Shown here in pieces: positions 15,447 to 23,387 of a stretch of 41,050 bases of DNA; within the stretch, counting starts at the first letter, position 1; each line of letters begins with the position of its first letter. The notes beneath the pieces are model-generated. The model was not told the DNA's origin and searched no databases. It saw only the letters and a program-made list of their open reading frames with translations. The position numbers were made by a program, and so were the translations under genes. This stretch comes from Spirochaetales bacterium (lineage in GTDB: Bacteria; Spirochaetota; Spirochaetia; SZUA-6; DRHE01), in assembly GCA_030604195.1 (NCBI GenBank), contig JAUVWI010000029.1:1-41050 (forward strand). The letters run 5' to 3'.

Positions 15447-17969
15447 TCAGATTAAGCTCAACAGCACATCATCGGAATAGACCGGCAGCGATATCGCTTT
15501 TGCCGGGCATTCTCCTGCACAGATGCCGCATTTTTGGCATACCTCCGGTATGCTCACAGCCGTGCCTTTTTCCCTGTCCACCTCCATGGCATTATGAGGG
15601 CAGCTCCGCACACAGGTCAGGCAGAGAATGCATTTATCCTCATCCACAACTGCATTGGAAAGTTCAACCTCCATTGAGCCATCTTTCAGTAGTGAGTGTA
15701 TGGCTGAAGCTGTTGTTTTGGCTTCTGCAATAATCTGCGGCAGGTAGTACTGCCCCCTGCACGCGCCCACAACAAATATACCCGGACGGTTGGTCTGTTC
15801 CGGAAAGAGGTGGATGTTATTATCCTGGAGCTGTCCCAAAAGATCAGTTGAAATAGCGGTAATCTCTGCCAGCCTAGGATCTGCGGCTGAGCTGATGCCG
15901 CAGCTGCTTATACCCACAATATCGCAGGCAACACCGGCATCCTGCTGTAGAATAGAATCCATGTAGGAAAGCTCAACAGGACCTGGCTTTTCACTACCGG
16001 CTTTTTCAGCACCAGCGCCAGCGTCTGTTTCCGTGCCTGCCTCCGCCCCGGTTTCAACGCCGGCTGTCAATTGGAGTTTCCCCTCATATTTGACTATATT
16101 TACGCCACTATCCCTTGCCTGGTCGTAGAGTTTTTCCAGGTTTAAGGCAGCCACCCGCATATCTCTGCAAAAGAGGTATACCTGCAGCCGTTCCCTTTCC
16201 TGCAGCTCTTTTGCTATTAACAGGGCTGCTTCGGTGCCGGCCTTTGTTTCGTCAATATTCAAATCCAGTATAATTCCAATAGACCGTATTTTTTTTCTTC
16301 TCGGGAGAGCAACACAAGCTTTTTTTAATTCTAAAAGGGGAATGATAGAGGAATTATTGAACACTTCATTTCTGCCATTGTCGCCGTGATCCGAACCTGA
16401 GGCAATAACAATTGAGCCGCAGTGAATTTCTTTCTGACCCGATGGGGTGGTTATCCTGGCAGTAAACGAGCCCAGGTGGCCTTTCAGCTCAGTAAGAAGA
16501 CTGTTCGTGTACGTAGTACATGCAGTGCCATCGAACTCCGGCAGATCATCCGCAGAACAACGCCCTCCTGTTTTACCGCTCTTCTCGATAACAATTGTTT
16601 TATAGCCAAGGAGCCGGGTTTCTACAGCAGTATATAACCCGGCCGGCCCGCCGCCGATAACCAAAACACTCTTTTCCAGGGGCAGGGTTTTTATCTCAAA
16701 AGCAGGTATGGGAGATATGGCTTTAATAGCTTTGCTGGTTTTATTAGCGCCGTAAACAGGGCCCGGGTTCCGGAGTTTATTCATTTCAACAGCCGCAGCG
16801 CGGGCTGAAGCCATTGATTCCGGGATGGACTGCGGCTCTTTACAGGTGCCGCATACAAAAACATTATTATGCTCACTCCTATTCCTACGGAAAAAACCAA
16901 ACTCATCCTGCTCAAGTTTGAAAAGATCAGCTATCCTTCCTGAGCCTGAGGCAGGGCCGAGACCTACGGAGAGAACCACCATATCGTGCAGGGCAACCGA
17001 ATTATCACCATTCACACTTTCTATAAGCAGTTTAAGCTTGCCGTTGGCCAGCTCTTCCACGCTAAAGGGTACACCCCGGACAAAGTGTATGTTGTTGTTT
17101 TTTCTTAACTCTTCACGCAGCACTGTAAAGGTTTTATCAAAGTTCTGGATATCTATATAATAGATGGTAACATCAGCCTCCGGGCTGCGATGGTTGATTA
17201 TTCGAGCAAGCCTGAGCGCATAGGAACAGCATACGCCGGAGCAGTAGTTTCTTCCTATCTGCGGATCGCGGGAACCAACGCACTGGATGAAGGCAATGGA
17301 GTCTGAAGGATCTCCCAGGTATGCCTGTTTGGAGAGTATCTCCTCGGCTTCCGCTCCGGTGATGATGTTGTTTAACCTACCGTAGCCGTATCTGACTTTC
17401 TGCACCGCGTCGAAGGGATCGTGCCCGGTGGCAATCAACACCCTGTCCGCGGTTATTTGTTTTTTTTCCTCTTTTGATCCCTTGCCGCAGTTAATTGCAC
17501 CTGGGGCACAGGCGTCCATACATGCGGTACACTTCTCTCCTTTTCCGATGAGGCAGCGGGAGTAGTCTATAGTGTACTGAACAAGCTCGGCTCTATTGAA
17601 TCGGGAGATGCAGTTTTCGGGGCAGGCCTGGACACAGGCGCCGCAGTCAATACATTTATTTTGATCGATAGAGGGGTTTAAAGAGGTTATTTCTATGGAT
17701 ATTTGCTCATCTTTTTCAGCAACGTTTTGGATATTTGCGCCTACAGAGAAATCTATCCTTTCATGCTTGAGAGCCTGGTCCAATTTCGTGTGAGCAATGC
17801 ACACGCCGCATCTGCTGCATTCTTCTGTGGCCTTACAGCAGTAGGTCAATACTTTACCGCCGATCTCGCCGCTCGACTCGATGATTTCCACATCATGTCC
17901 CATTTCAGCGAGCTCATAACCGGCGGTGCAACCGCTTATGCCTGCTCCGATAATCACAAATTTGCTCAT
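15447..17969 (-). CDS. HdrA-like tandem FAD, multi-[4Fe-4S] oxidoreductase
   Basis: An 840-residue HdrA-family protein with two FAD modules: VIIGAGISGCTAGYELAEMG at the start and VLVIGGGPAGLYTAVETRLLGYK near residue 435. The first contains CIDCGACVQACPENCI, CTACMDACAPGAI and FIQCVGSRD...CSGVCCSYALRL. The C terminus has CILCLTCVRSCPHNAM and CQKCGICAGECPAKAI. The usual LDKTFPTxDCSxC loop is replaced by TYCCKATEECSRCGVC. A Glu/Ala/Gly/Thr-rich insert near residues 660-690 is probably a surface loop expansion. It should pass electrons between MvhD and HdrC/MetFV. folD precedes it by 26 bp. Whether it bifurcates electrons cannot be told from sequence. Confidence 0.85.
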   Translation of the reverse strand: MSKFVIIGAGISGCTAGYELAEMGHDVEIIESSGEIGGKVLTYCCKATEECSRCGVCIAHTKLDQALKHERIDFSVGANIQNVAEKDEQISIEITSLNPSIDQNKCIDCGACVQACPENCISRFNRAELVQYTIDYSRCLIGKGEKCTACMDACAPGAINCGKGSKEEKKQITADRVLIATGHDPFDAVQKVRYGYGRLNNIITGAEAEEILSKQAYLGDPSDSIAFIQCVGSRDPQIGRNYCSGVCCSYALRLARIINHRSPEADVTIYYIDIQNFDKTFTVLREELRKNNNIHFVRGVPFSVEELANGKLKLLIESVNGDNSVALHDMVVLSVGLGPASGSGRIADLFKLEQDEFGFFRRNRSEHNNVFVCGTCKEPQSIPESMASARAAAVEMNKLRNPGPVYGANKTSKAIKAISPIPAFEIKTLPLEKSVLVIGGGPAGLYTAVETRLLGYKTIVIEKSGKTGGRCSADDLPEFDGTACTTYTNSLLTELKGHLGSFTARITTPSGQKEIHCGSIVIASGSDHGDNGRNEVFNNSSIIPLLELKKACVALPRRKKIRSIGIILDLNIDETKAGTEAALLIAKELQERERLQVYLFCRDMRVAALNLEKLYDQARDSGVNIVKYEGKLQLTAGVETGAEAGTETDAGAGAEKAGSEKPGPVELSYMDSILQQDAGVACDIVGISSCGISSAADPRLAEITAISTDLLGQLQDNNIHLFPEQTNRPGIFVVGACRGQYYLPQIIAEAKTTASAIHSLLKDGSMEVELSNAVVDEDKCILCLTCVRSCPHNAMEVDREKGTAVSIPEVCQKCGICAGECPAKAISLPVYSDDVLLSLI

Positions 17970-17995
17970 AAAATCCCGTTTAATCCCAGATGGTA

Positions 17996-18883
17996 TTATC
18001 TACTCAGGCTGTTCCTGGCAGACTGTAGTGTATTGTAGAGAAGCATGGTGATGGTCATGGGTCCGACTCCCCCGGGAACCGGGGTAATAGCGCTGCATTT
18101 TTCGGCAACTTCGTCGTATTTTACATCTCCCACCAGGCGGTAGCCGCTTTTTTTGTTCGGGTCATCTATACGGTTTATGCCGACATCGATCACTACTGCG
18201 CCCTCTTTGATCATGTCCGCGGTAATCATCTCCGGCCGGCCTATAGCCGCTATCAGAATATCCGCCTGCCGTGTTATGGAGGGCAGGTCACGGCTGCGGG
18301 AGTGACAGACCGTGACTGTGGCATTGGCCTCCGCGGCTTTCTGGAGGAGCATATTGGCAATCGGTTTGCCCACAATGTTGCTGCGTCCCACCACCACCAC
18401 ATGGGAGCCCTCAATCTGAACACCCGCATGGACAAGCAGTTTCTGGATGCCGAAAGGAGTGCAGGGCAGGAATCCGGGTTTGCCGATAACCATTTTCCCC
18501 AGGTTGACAGGATGAAAACCATCTACATCCTTTTCAGGAATTATTCTGTACAGAATCTTGCTTTCATCAATATGATCCGGAAGAGGCAGCTGTATAAGAA
18601 TACCATGTATCCGGGGATCCTCATTCAGCTTATCGATAAGAGCAAGGATCTCGGTTTCGGAGACCTCAACTTTGAGGTTGTGCTGTTCGGAGTAAATGCC
18701 GATTTCCCGGCAGGACTTGTTCTTCATGCGCACATAGACCTGGGAAGCAGGGTTCTCACCAACCAGGACTACGGCCAGACCGGGTACGATATTATCACTC
18801 TCTTTAAGCCGGGTGATCTCCTTGGCCAGTTCCTCTCTAATCAGGGAAGCAATTTTATTTCCATCTATAATATTGGCGCTCAT
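17996..18883 (-). CDS. folD: Bifunctional methylene-THF dehydrogenase / methenyl-THF cyclohydrolase
   Basis: A 295-residue FolD of normal length. It has the catalytic segment YVRMKNKSCREIGI (YVxxKxK lysine), LPLPDHIDESKIL, DVDGFHPVNLGKM, PCTPFGIQKLL, the NAD(P) loop GRSNIVGKP and the C-terminal PVPGGVGPMT. It interconverts 10-formyl-THF, methenyl-THF and methylene-THF, the step before MetF. It is the first gene of the 13-gene operon, with AGAGGAT directly upstream of ATG 18883. The 259-bp region up to iclR must hold its promoter; I see only a TATGAT-like -10 (18914-18919, - strand) without a convincing -35. Confidence 0.96.
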   Translation of the reverse strand: MSANIIDGNKIASLIREELAKEITRLKESDNIVPGLAVVLVGENPASQVYVRMKNKSCREIGIYSEQHNLKVEVSETEILALIDKLNEDPRIHGILIQLPLPDHIDESKILYRIIPEKDVDGFHPVNLGKMVIGKPGFLPCTPFGIQKLLVHAGVQIEGSHVVVVGRSNIVGKPIANMLLQKAAEANATVTVCHSRSRDLPSITRQADILIAAIGRPEMITADMIKEGAVVIDVGINRIDDPNKKSGYRLVGDVKYDEVAEKCSAITPVPGGVGPMTITMLLYNTLQSARNSLSR

Positions 18884-19060
18884 ATTATCCTCTTTTCAAT
18901 TAATTTTAATTTTATCATAGTGGGAAGTTCGTTGGCAAAAATCAACCATCCAATGGTGATCTTGATAGAATTGGATACAAAAGTACAAATATAAAATATA
19001 TAAATACAATGATGTCACAAAGGATGTTGTGGGTAAAAAAGCAGCCGACAAATAAAAGAT

Positions 19061-19089
19061 TTGACAGGGATCTGATACTAAGCTAATAT
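19061..19089 (+). promoter_or_regulatory. Sigma70-type promoter of iclR
   Basis: Consensus-quality boxes: TTGACA at 19061-19066 and TAATAT at 19084-19089, separated by 17 bp. Transcription would start near 19096, about 47 nt before the iclR ATG, and the KdgR-like operator at 19109-19133 lies in the transcribed leader, which fits repression by a road-block or promoter-proximal mechanism. Confidence 0.65.
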
Positions 19090-19108
19090 GCATTAGTGTT
19101 TTGTAATA

Positions 19109-19133
19109 TGAAATATAGTTTTAAATAATGAAA
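19109..19133 (+). promoter_or_regulatory. KdgR-like operator copy 1, upstream of iclR
   Basis: The half-sites TGAAA (19109-19113), TTTTA (19119-19123) and TGAAA (19129-19133) are each separated by 5 bp, with AATAA between the last two. The same 25-bp architecture, with identical AATAA and outer TGAAA elements, occurs upstream of the panB-like gene at 20670-20694. Enterobacterial KdgR (IclR family) binds TGAAA/TTTCA arms 5 bp apart, so autoregulation by the adjacent IclR protein is the simplest reading. Confidence 0.55.
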
Positions 19134-19142
19134 TAGGGTTTT

Positions 19143-19892
19143 ATGTTGAATTATTCTTTGCAAAAGGCTTTTAAAATAGTCTGGCTGGTTAGTAAGCATC
19201 AGGGAGAATTGGGGCTGAGTGATATATGCAGGCGCCTCCATATGAATAAAACCACGGTTTTCCGATATGTTGAGACCCTTGTATACCTTAATATCCTGGA
19301 AAAACATAGAGAGACCTATTATCTGGGCATCGGACTTGCCGTATTGGGCGGTAAGGTAAGGATCCAGGCTGAAATTATTGAATGGATCCATCCTGTTCTG
19401 GTTGAATTGGCCCAGGAAGTAAATGAAACCGTGAATTTTGCCCAGTTAAGCGGAAACAATGCTTTGTATCTGGACAGGGTGGAGAGCGATAGAGGCCTGC
19501 AGATGAAGGCTATAATAGGGGCTAATCTTCCCTGCCATTGCACCGCCCTTGGAAAAGCCATATTAGCCATTCTTGATCCCGATAAAGCAGAGGAGCTGCT
19601 CGCTGCCGTGGAACTGGAAAAGATGAGCAAATCCACGATCACAGATACTGCTGTACTTATGAAACAAATTGAATCAATGAGAAGCAGGGGCTACTATTCT
19701 GAACGGGAAGAGTTTGATGATGAGCTTGCCTGTGTAGCCGTTCCATTAAAGGTCCCGGAGCTGAATTTTATCGGCGGTATCAGCATATCCGGCCCCATAT
19801 ATCGGCTGGATGAAGAGAGACTTTCATTCCTGGCACAAAGATTACAGAAAACAAGAGATGAGATTTTAAAAAGACTGAAGACCTCATTTTAA
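19143..19892 (+). CDS. IclR-family transcriptional regulator
   Basis: A 249-residue protein with an N-terminal winged helix-turn-helix (AFKIVWLVSKHQGELGLSDICRRLHMNKTTVFRYVETLV, about residues 8-48). The C-terminal IclR effector domain includes VNETVNFAQLSGNNALYLDRVES, PCHCTALGKAILA and GYYSEREEFDDELACVAVPL. Family members sense small carboxylic acids or sugar-acid intermediates and usually repress a neighbouring catabolic operon. It is divergent from the folD operon and in line with the panB operon. A shared operator upstream of itself and of panB points to the latter as its main target. ATG 19143 has only a weak ribosome-binding site. Confidence 0.92.
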   Translation: MLNYSLQKAFKIVWLVSKHQGELGLSDICRRLHMNKTTVFRYVETLVYLNILEKHRETYYLGIGLAVLGGKVRIQAEIIEWIHPVLVELAQEVNETVNFAQLSGNNALYLDRVESDRGLQMKAIIGANLPCHCTALGKAILAILDPDKAEELLAAVELEKMSKSTITDTAVLMKQIESMRSRGYYSEREEFDDELACVAVPLKVPELNFIGGISISGPIYRLDEERLSFLAQRLQKTRDEILKRLKTSF

Positions 19893-19960
19893 AGGGTTCA
19901 GCAAGCTGCTTCGCCTCTCGAGCTATGAAGAATCCACCTCGCCCGGCCCGGGCTCACAGA

Positions 19961-20551
19961 TTATTCCGGATTATAACCGATCAACAGTGTGGCGAAAGTC
20001 GTTTCCTTTGCAAAACCGAAGGATTCACGCAGGTAGCAATCGGCCAGGGTGGAAGGGCTGACGGAAACGATATCTTTGATCCTGAAATGCTCCTGGACTT
20101 CATCCAGCTCAGGAAAGGGCAGGGGAGGGACGAGGAAAAACGCCGGCTTAATCTTACAGGATCGGCGCTCCGGAAAAATGACAAAGGAGTCACCGAGGGG
20201 CATAATTTTTTCAGTATATTGCTGTTTTGAATCAAGTATTTCTTCGCCTATTATGTGGTAATGCTTCGGCCCGATATGCAAAACGTGCCCATCCACCCGG
20301 TTCTCCCCCTCTTCTTCGACCATATAGACCGTTGGCGCGGGTGGTTTTCGGAAACTTGGGCCTTTTAACAGCACTATTACCCGGTCACGTTTTGCCGTGG
20401 TTTCCATGCCAAGATTCTTCAGTGGCAGAAAGGTGGATTGCTCATAAGCGCCCTCGATTTTCAGGATTTTTCGTATGTCTGGGCTGCTAAGGGGTTCTGC
20501 CGCCACAATACCCTTGATGCATCTGAGCAGGTGTATTATCTCTTCAAGCAT
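19961..20551 (-). CDS. Hypothetical protein, no recognised domain
   Basis: A 196-residue soluble protein that I do not recognise. The N-terminal 30 residues look helical (LEEIIHLLRCIKGIVAAEPLSS). The middle carries HVLHIGPKHYHIIGEEI with three histidines, and the C-terminal part is Pro-rich (FFLVPPLPFPELDE). No signal peptide or membrane helix is evident. It is convergent with iclR (68 bp) and divergent from the panB-like gene, sharing the 174-bp region with its promoter and operator. It might therefore belong to the same regulon. ATG 20551 has no clear Shine-Dalgarno sequence. Coding status is likely from its length and coherent composition but is not proven. Confidence 0.55.
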   Translation of the reverse strand: MLEEIIHLLRCIKGIVAAEPLSSPDIRKILKIEGAYEQSTFLPLKNLGMETTAKRDRVIVLLKGPSFRKPPAPTVYMVEEEGENRVDGHVLHIGPKHYHIIGEEILDSKQQYTEKIMPLGDSFVIFPERRSCKIKPAFFLVPPLPFPELDEVQEHFRIKDIVSVSPSTLADCYLRESFGFAKETTFATLLIGYNPE

Positions 20552-20619
20552 AACTGAAGCTTAGCTTTAATAGGGTTTAAGATTCAAGAGCCTGAACATG
20601 CACTTTTTATAAAAAGATC

Positions 20620-20647
20620 TTGACTTCCTGGAAAAATCTGCTATGCT
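20620..20647 (+). promoter_or_regulatory. Sigma70-type promoter of the panB-like operon
   Basis: TTGACT at 20620-20625 and TATGCT at 20642-20647 with a 16-bp spacer. The predicted start near 20654 precedes the KdgR-like operator at 20670-20694, so bound regulator would block elongation just downstream. The TTG start of the operon is at 20726 with GAGGAGG at 20712-20718. Confidence 0.55.
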
Positions 20648-20669
20648 GATAAACACAGATTTTGATTTA

Positions 20670-20694
20670 TGAAAACATATTTCAAATAATGAAA
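20670..20694 (+). promoter_or_regulatory. KdgR-like operator copy 2, upstream of panB-like gene
   Basis: TGAAA (20670-20674), TTTCA (20680-20684) and TGAAA (20690-20694), each 5 bp apart, form two overlapping perfect inverted repeats. The AATAA spacer and following TGAAA are identical to copy 1 at 19124-19133. About 19 of 25 positions match between the two copies. This is the strongest operator candidate for the IclR protein. Confidence 0.6.
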
Positions 20695-20725
20695 CAACAA
20701 AAAATGTTTATGAGGAGGTTATGTT

Positions 20726-21580
20726 TTGAAAAAGAAACTGATGATTCACGATTTCTACCGGATGAAGAAGGATAAAAAATTAGTCACCTGGCTGACATCC
20801 TACGATTTTCCAACAGCCCAGTTCGCAGAGGCTGCGGATATGGATATGATTCTGGTTGGTGATTCTTTAGGTATGTGCGTCTACGGTTACGAAGGCACTG
20901 TGCCGGTCACTATGGATCAGTGTATTGTGCACTGTGAAGCTGTGCGCCGCGGCGCCCCGAATACCTTCGTGATTGGCGATATGCCCTTTATGAGTTATCA
21001 GCTATCAGATGAAGATGCTGTAGCCAATGCAGGGAGGTTCCTCAAGGAAGCAGGGGTTGATGCAATAAAGCTGGAAGGCGGCGTTCGTATAATCAGTCGC
21101 ATCAAGGCCATTCTTGATGCCGGAATCGTGGTGTGCGGTCACATTGGTCTTACACCTCAAAGCTCGGGCCAGCTTGGCGGTCATAAAGCCCAGGGACGTA
21201 CAGTTGAGTCGGCCCGGATGGTAATTGATGATGCCCTGGCCATAGAAAAGGCAGGGGCTCAACTTCTCTTACTGGAAGCCATCCCACCCGAAGTAGCGGA
21301 CTTCATTACCAGGAAGCTCTCTATCCCTGTATACAGTATAGGTGCGGGTCCACTGTGTGACGGACAGCTGTTGATTGTCTCCGACCTGATCGGGCAATTC
21401 CAGGCCTTTACCCCCAAATTTGTTAAGAAGTACGCCAATGTTGCGGAGGTCATTACCAATGCAATGAAGGAGTATGTAAAAGAGGTCAGGGCCAATGCTT
21501 TTCCCACCGATGAATACTGCTATCATATGCTCAAGGGAGAAGGGGAAAAGCTACAGGAACTGGTCAAGGAATATGAATAG
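20726..21580 (+). CDS. panB: PanB-type ketopantoate hydroxymethyltransferase (possibly catabolic)
   Basis: A 284-residue PanB-family TIM-barrel enzyme. Residues matching the E. coli catalytic set are present: Asp in VGDSLGM, Asp in IGDMPFM, Lys and Glu in IKLEGG, His in CGHIGLTPQS and Glu in LLLEAIPPE. PanB makes ketopantoate from 2-oxoisovalerate and 5,10-methylene-THF, and the reaction is reversible. No panC or panD is nearby; instead an unrecognised enzyme, a symporter and an amidohydrolase follow under an IclR-type operator. A degradative, methylene-THF-yielding direction is therefore conceivable (inference). The TTG start at 20726 is supported by GAGGAGG 7 nt upstream. It lies 55 bp before the next gene. 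Confidence 0.9.
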   Translation: MKKKLMIHDFYRMKKDKKLVTWLTSYDFPTAQFAEAADMDMILVGDSLGMCVYGYEGTVPVTMDQCIVHCEAVRRGAPNTFVIGDMPFMSYQLSDEDAVANAGRFLKEAGVDAIKLEGGVRIISRIKAILDAGIVVCGHIGLTPQSSGQLGGHKAQGRTVESARMVIDDALAIEKAGAQLLLLEAIPPEVADFITRKLSIPVYSIGAGPLCDGQLLIVSDLIGQFQAFTPKFVKKYANVAEVITNAMKEYVKEVRANAFPTDEYCYHMLKGEGEKLQELVKEYE

Positions 21581-21635
21581 TCAGGCCATTGTGCTTGAGC
21601 GTAAACATATTATTAAATAATTTAAGGAGAAAACT

Positions 21636-22898
21636 ATGAGCGATCTGCGTAAGCGGCTGACGGTCAGCCCGGAGCGTTTAAAAGAGATCAACGATTTTAT
21701 ACTGGCTGAAGATAATAAGCTCGTCAGTGATCTTATTGACATCGTAGAGAAATATGGTGGTCCTGAGGAGATCAACCGCAAGGCGAGTGAAGCGCGTAAA
21801 CTGGAAAACCTATTGGCCCGACTGAAAAAAGAAGATTCGCCATATCTTGCCGATGTGGAGTGGTTGATGCAGCAATGTGATTCCGGCGCTTTCATAAAGA
21901 TGGCTGATTATCGTAAAAAAATATTAAAGGAAGCGGCCGGGAGCATGGTGTTTAATGAAAAGAATGCGGTTACCCTGGAAATCAGCGCGTTGCAGTTTTT
22001 TCCCTGGCTGATCGCCGAAGCCAGGCAGGCAATCGAAAAAAAGGAGCTGATGCCCGGCCGCTACATCAGGGTGCGCAACATGAAGGAGCAGATCAAGGAT
22101 AATGGCGATACCCTGGCGGTTGCCGCGTGCATGCAGGTACTGGGGGCAAGTTACGTCGAAACCATGGATACCAAGGGAACGGATGGTTCAAATGTGCATT
22201 TGGGCGGTCCGGAAACCATTACCGGTTATTTCGGGGGCGTAGGTCAGCCCAACGATTATCCTTTGAAGTGGATCGATGAGTATCTGCACTATTACACCAC
22301 CTATGGAATAAGCCAGGTGCTCAATGTCAACGCGGGCACTATCTTTTTAGCTTATATGCTGCATAAGCTGGGCATAGACAATGAGTTCAAGATCTCCGTG
22401 TATATGGGCAACGATAACCCCTATGCCGTGCTCTGGACTCTCATGGCTGCCCGGCTCTTTTCCCGCGCTGACGGCACAACGAGTTTAATAGGGTTTAACT
22501 ATTCCAACTCGGTGAATAATGATACAATCCTGGCCAGCGACAAAATACGAAAAGCCATGGGTTTGAGCGATGTGGTCCGCTTCGAACACCACATAACAGA
22601 GACCTACAAGTCCATTGTTCGCCAACCATATAACCGCCGCCAGGAGCTGGTGGAGGTGGCCGGGGAGGTTCCCAATATATCCGCCAAACATGAAGGGGCT
22701 GACCCGGAAATAGATGCGGCGCGCGAGCATCCCAGTGACATCCTCGAATATTTCCTTACTAAAGAGGAGATTCTAAAGAGTAACCTGATGGGCGCTTTAG
22801 AGCGCAGCTATCTGGATAAACATAATGCGCTGAATGAGACGGCAAATGCCCTTACCAGGGCAGGGATCGGCGTAATAGCTGCAAGAAACATTCACTAG
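21636..22898 (+). CDS. Unrecognised 420-residue enzyme-like protein
   Basis: I do not recognise this family. The N-terminal 110 residues are helical and charged. The central part (about 120-300) alternates strands and helices as in a TIM barrel, with GGPETITGYFGGVGQPNDYP, GISQVLNVNAGTIFLAYML, ISVYMGNDNPYAVLWTLMAARLF and LIGFNYSNSVNNDTI. A His pair (RFEHHITETYKSIVRQPYN) and a helical C terminus follow. No nucleotide loop, cobalamin DxHxxG or ferredoxin motif is seen. The barrel-like pattern faintly recalls cobalamin-mutase barrels, but I would not assign it. The start is ATG 21636 with AAGGAG 8 nt upstream. Its place between panB and the transporter suggests a step in the same catabolic route. 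Confidence 0.8.
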   Translation: MSDLRKRLTVSPERLKEINDFILAEDNKLVSDLIDIVEKYGGPEEINRKASEARKLENLLARLKKEDSPYLADVEWLMQQCDSGAFIKMADYRKKILKEAAGSMVFNEKNAVTLEISALQFFPWLIAEARQAIEKKELMPGRYIRVRNMKEQIKDNGDTLAVAACMQVLGASYVETMDTKGTDGSNVHLGGPETITGYFGGVGQPNDYPLKWIDEYLHYYTTYGISQVLNVNAGTIFLAYMLHKLGIDNEFKISVYMGNDNPYAVLWTLMAARLFSRADGTTSLIGFNYSNSVNNDTILASDKIRKAMGLSDVVRFEHHITETYKSIVRQPYNRRQELVEVAGEVPNISAKHEGADPEIDAAREHPSDILEYFLTKEEILKSNLMGALERSYLDKHNALNETANALTRAGIGVIAARNIH

Positions 22899-23099
22899 GA
22901 CGTTAATTTTGGTGGTAATTTTTAAGTGAGTTTATTTAATAAAATTGAGTGAAAAGGAGGGATCATGATAAGGAATACTAAATATTTTTACTGAGCAGGC
23001 GAATGAAGAGACTTAGAAAAGGTTCTATGGGCGATCTGTAATGTATTTACAGGTTTGTTAGAATAAGTGAAATATTTTTCACATAGATAGGAGAGAAAA
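22899..23099 (+). promoter_or_regulatory. Intergenic leader of the symporter genes: mini-ORF, hairpin, palindrome
   Basis: This 201-bp AT-rich gap holds three elements. A nine-codon frame at 22965-22994 (MIRNTKYFY) has a strong AGGAGG at 22955-22960. An inverted repeat CTGTAA (23036-23041) / TTACAG (23047-23052) has a 5-nt loop. A perfect GTGAAA-TATT-TTTCAC palindrome spans 23067-23082, just before the ribosome-binding site of the next gene. The palindrome uses the same TGAAA/TTTCA half-sites as the iclR and panB operators but with 4 instead of 5 bp between them. The mini-ORF could be a leader peptide or the relic of a lost gene. Confidence 0.4.
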
Positions 23100-23387
23100 A
23101 TGGAAGGTAAAAACGGAAACCTTAAACCGCGAGGGCTTGTTCTGTTCAGAGAGAAGACAACTGCTCATGACAGAAAAGTATATATAGGTTTTGCAATATT
23201 TTTTGTTCTTTGTTGGATTGCCGCAATTTTTCCTGTTGCCGAAATAGCTAATAAAGTACATCCCATTATATTCGGTATGTACTTTTTCTTCTTTTATGAA
23301 GTTATGTTGGCTGGGCTTCAGGCCGTTGCAGCATTTTGTTTATTTCGATGGGAGTACCGGAAAAAATCCATGGAGGTGCAATCATGA
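23100..23387 (+). CDS. DUF3311-like small membrane protein, symporter partner
   Basis: A 95-residue protein with two membrane helices (about 26-46, IGFAIFFVLCWIAAIFPVA, and 56-82, IFGMYFFFFYEVMLAGLQAV) and a basic C-terminal tail. The pattern fits the DUF3311 family of small proteins coded just before sodium:solute symporters; the analogous role in E. coli is played by YhdT next to PanF. It probably assists assembly or activity of the transporter, whose start overlaps its stop by 4 bp (ATGA). ATG 23100 has AGGAG about 8 nt upstream. The base composition is clearly more AT-rich than the panB gene. Confidence 0.75.
   Translation: MEGKNGNLKPRGLVLFREKTTAHDRKVYIGFAIFFVLCWIAAIFPVAEIANKVHPIIFGMYFFFFYEVMLAGLQAVAAFCLFRWEYRKKSMEVQS

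Noticed and set aside
15447..17969. Glutamate synthase small subunit or NADPH oxidoreductase instead of HdrA
   Set aside because: The CVGSRD...CCSY motif, several ferredoxin motifs and neighbouring mvhD and hdrC fit HdrA-type proteins better.
18302..18994. 230-codon open frame antisense to folD
   Set aside because: folD on the other strand has every family motif; the antisense frame has no recognisable domain and no ribosome-binding site.
18884..19060. Search for a third KdgR-like operator upstream of folD
   Set aside because: Only a single TTTCA half-site near the ribosome-binding site is present, so control of the folD operon by the IclR protein is not supported.
19941..19953. GCCCGG-C-CCGGGC palindrome between iclR and the convergent hypothetical gene
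   Set aside because: A one-base centre and no T-tract make it a poor terminator; it may be chance in GC-rich sequence.
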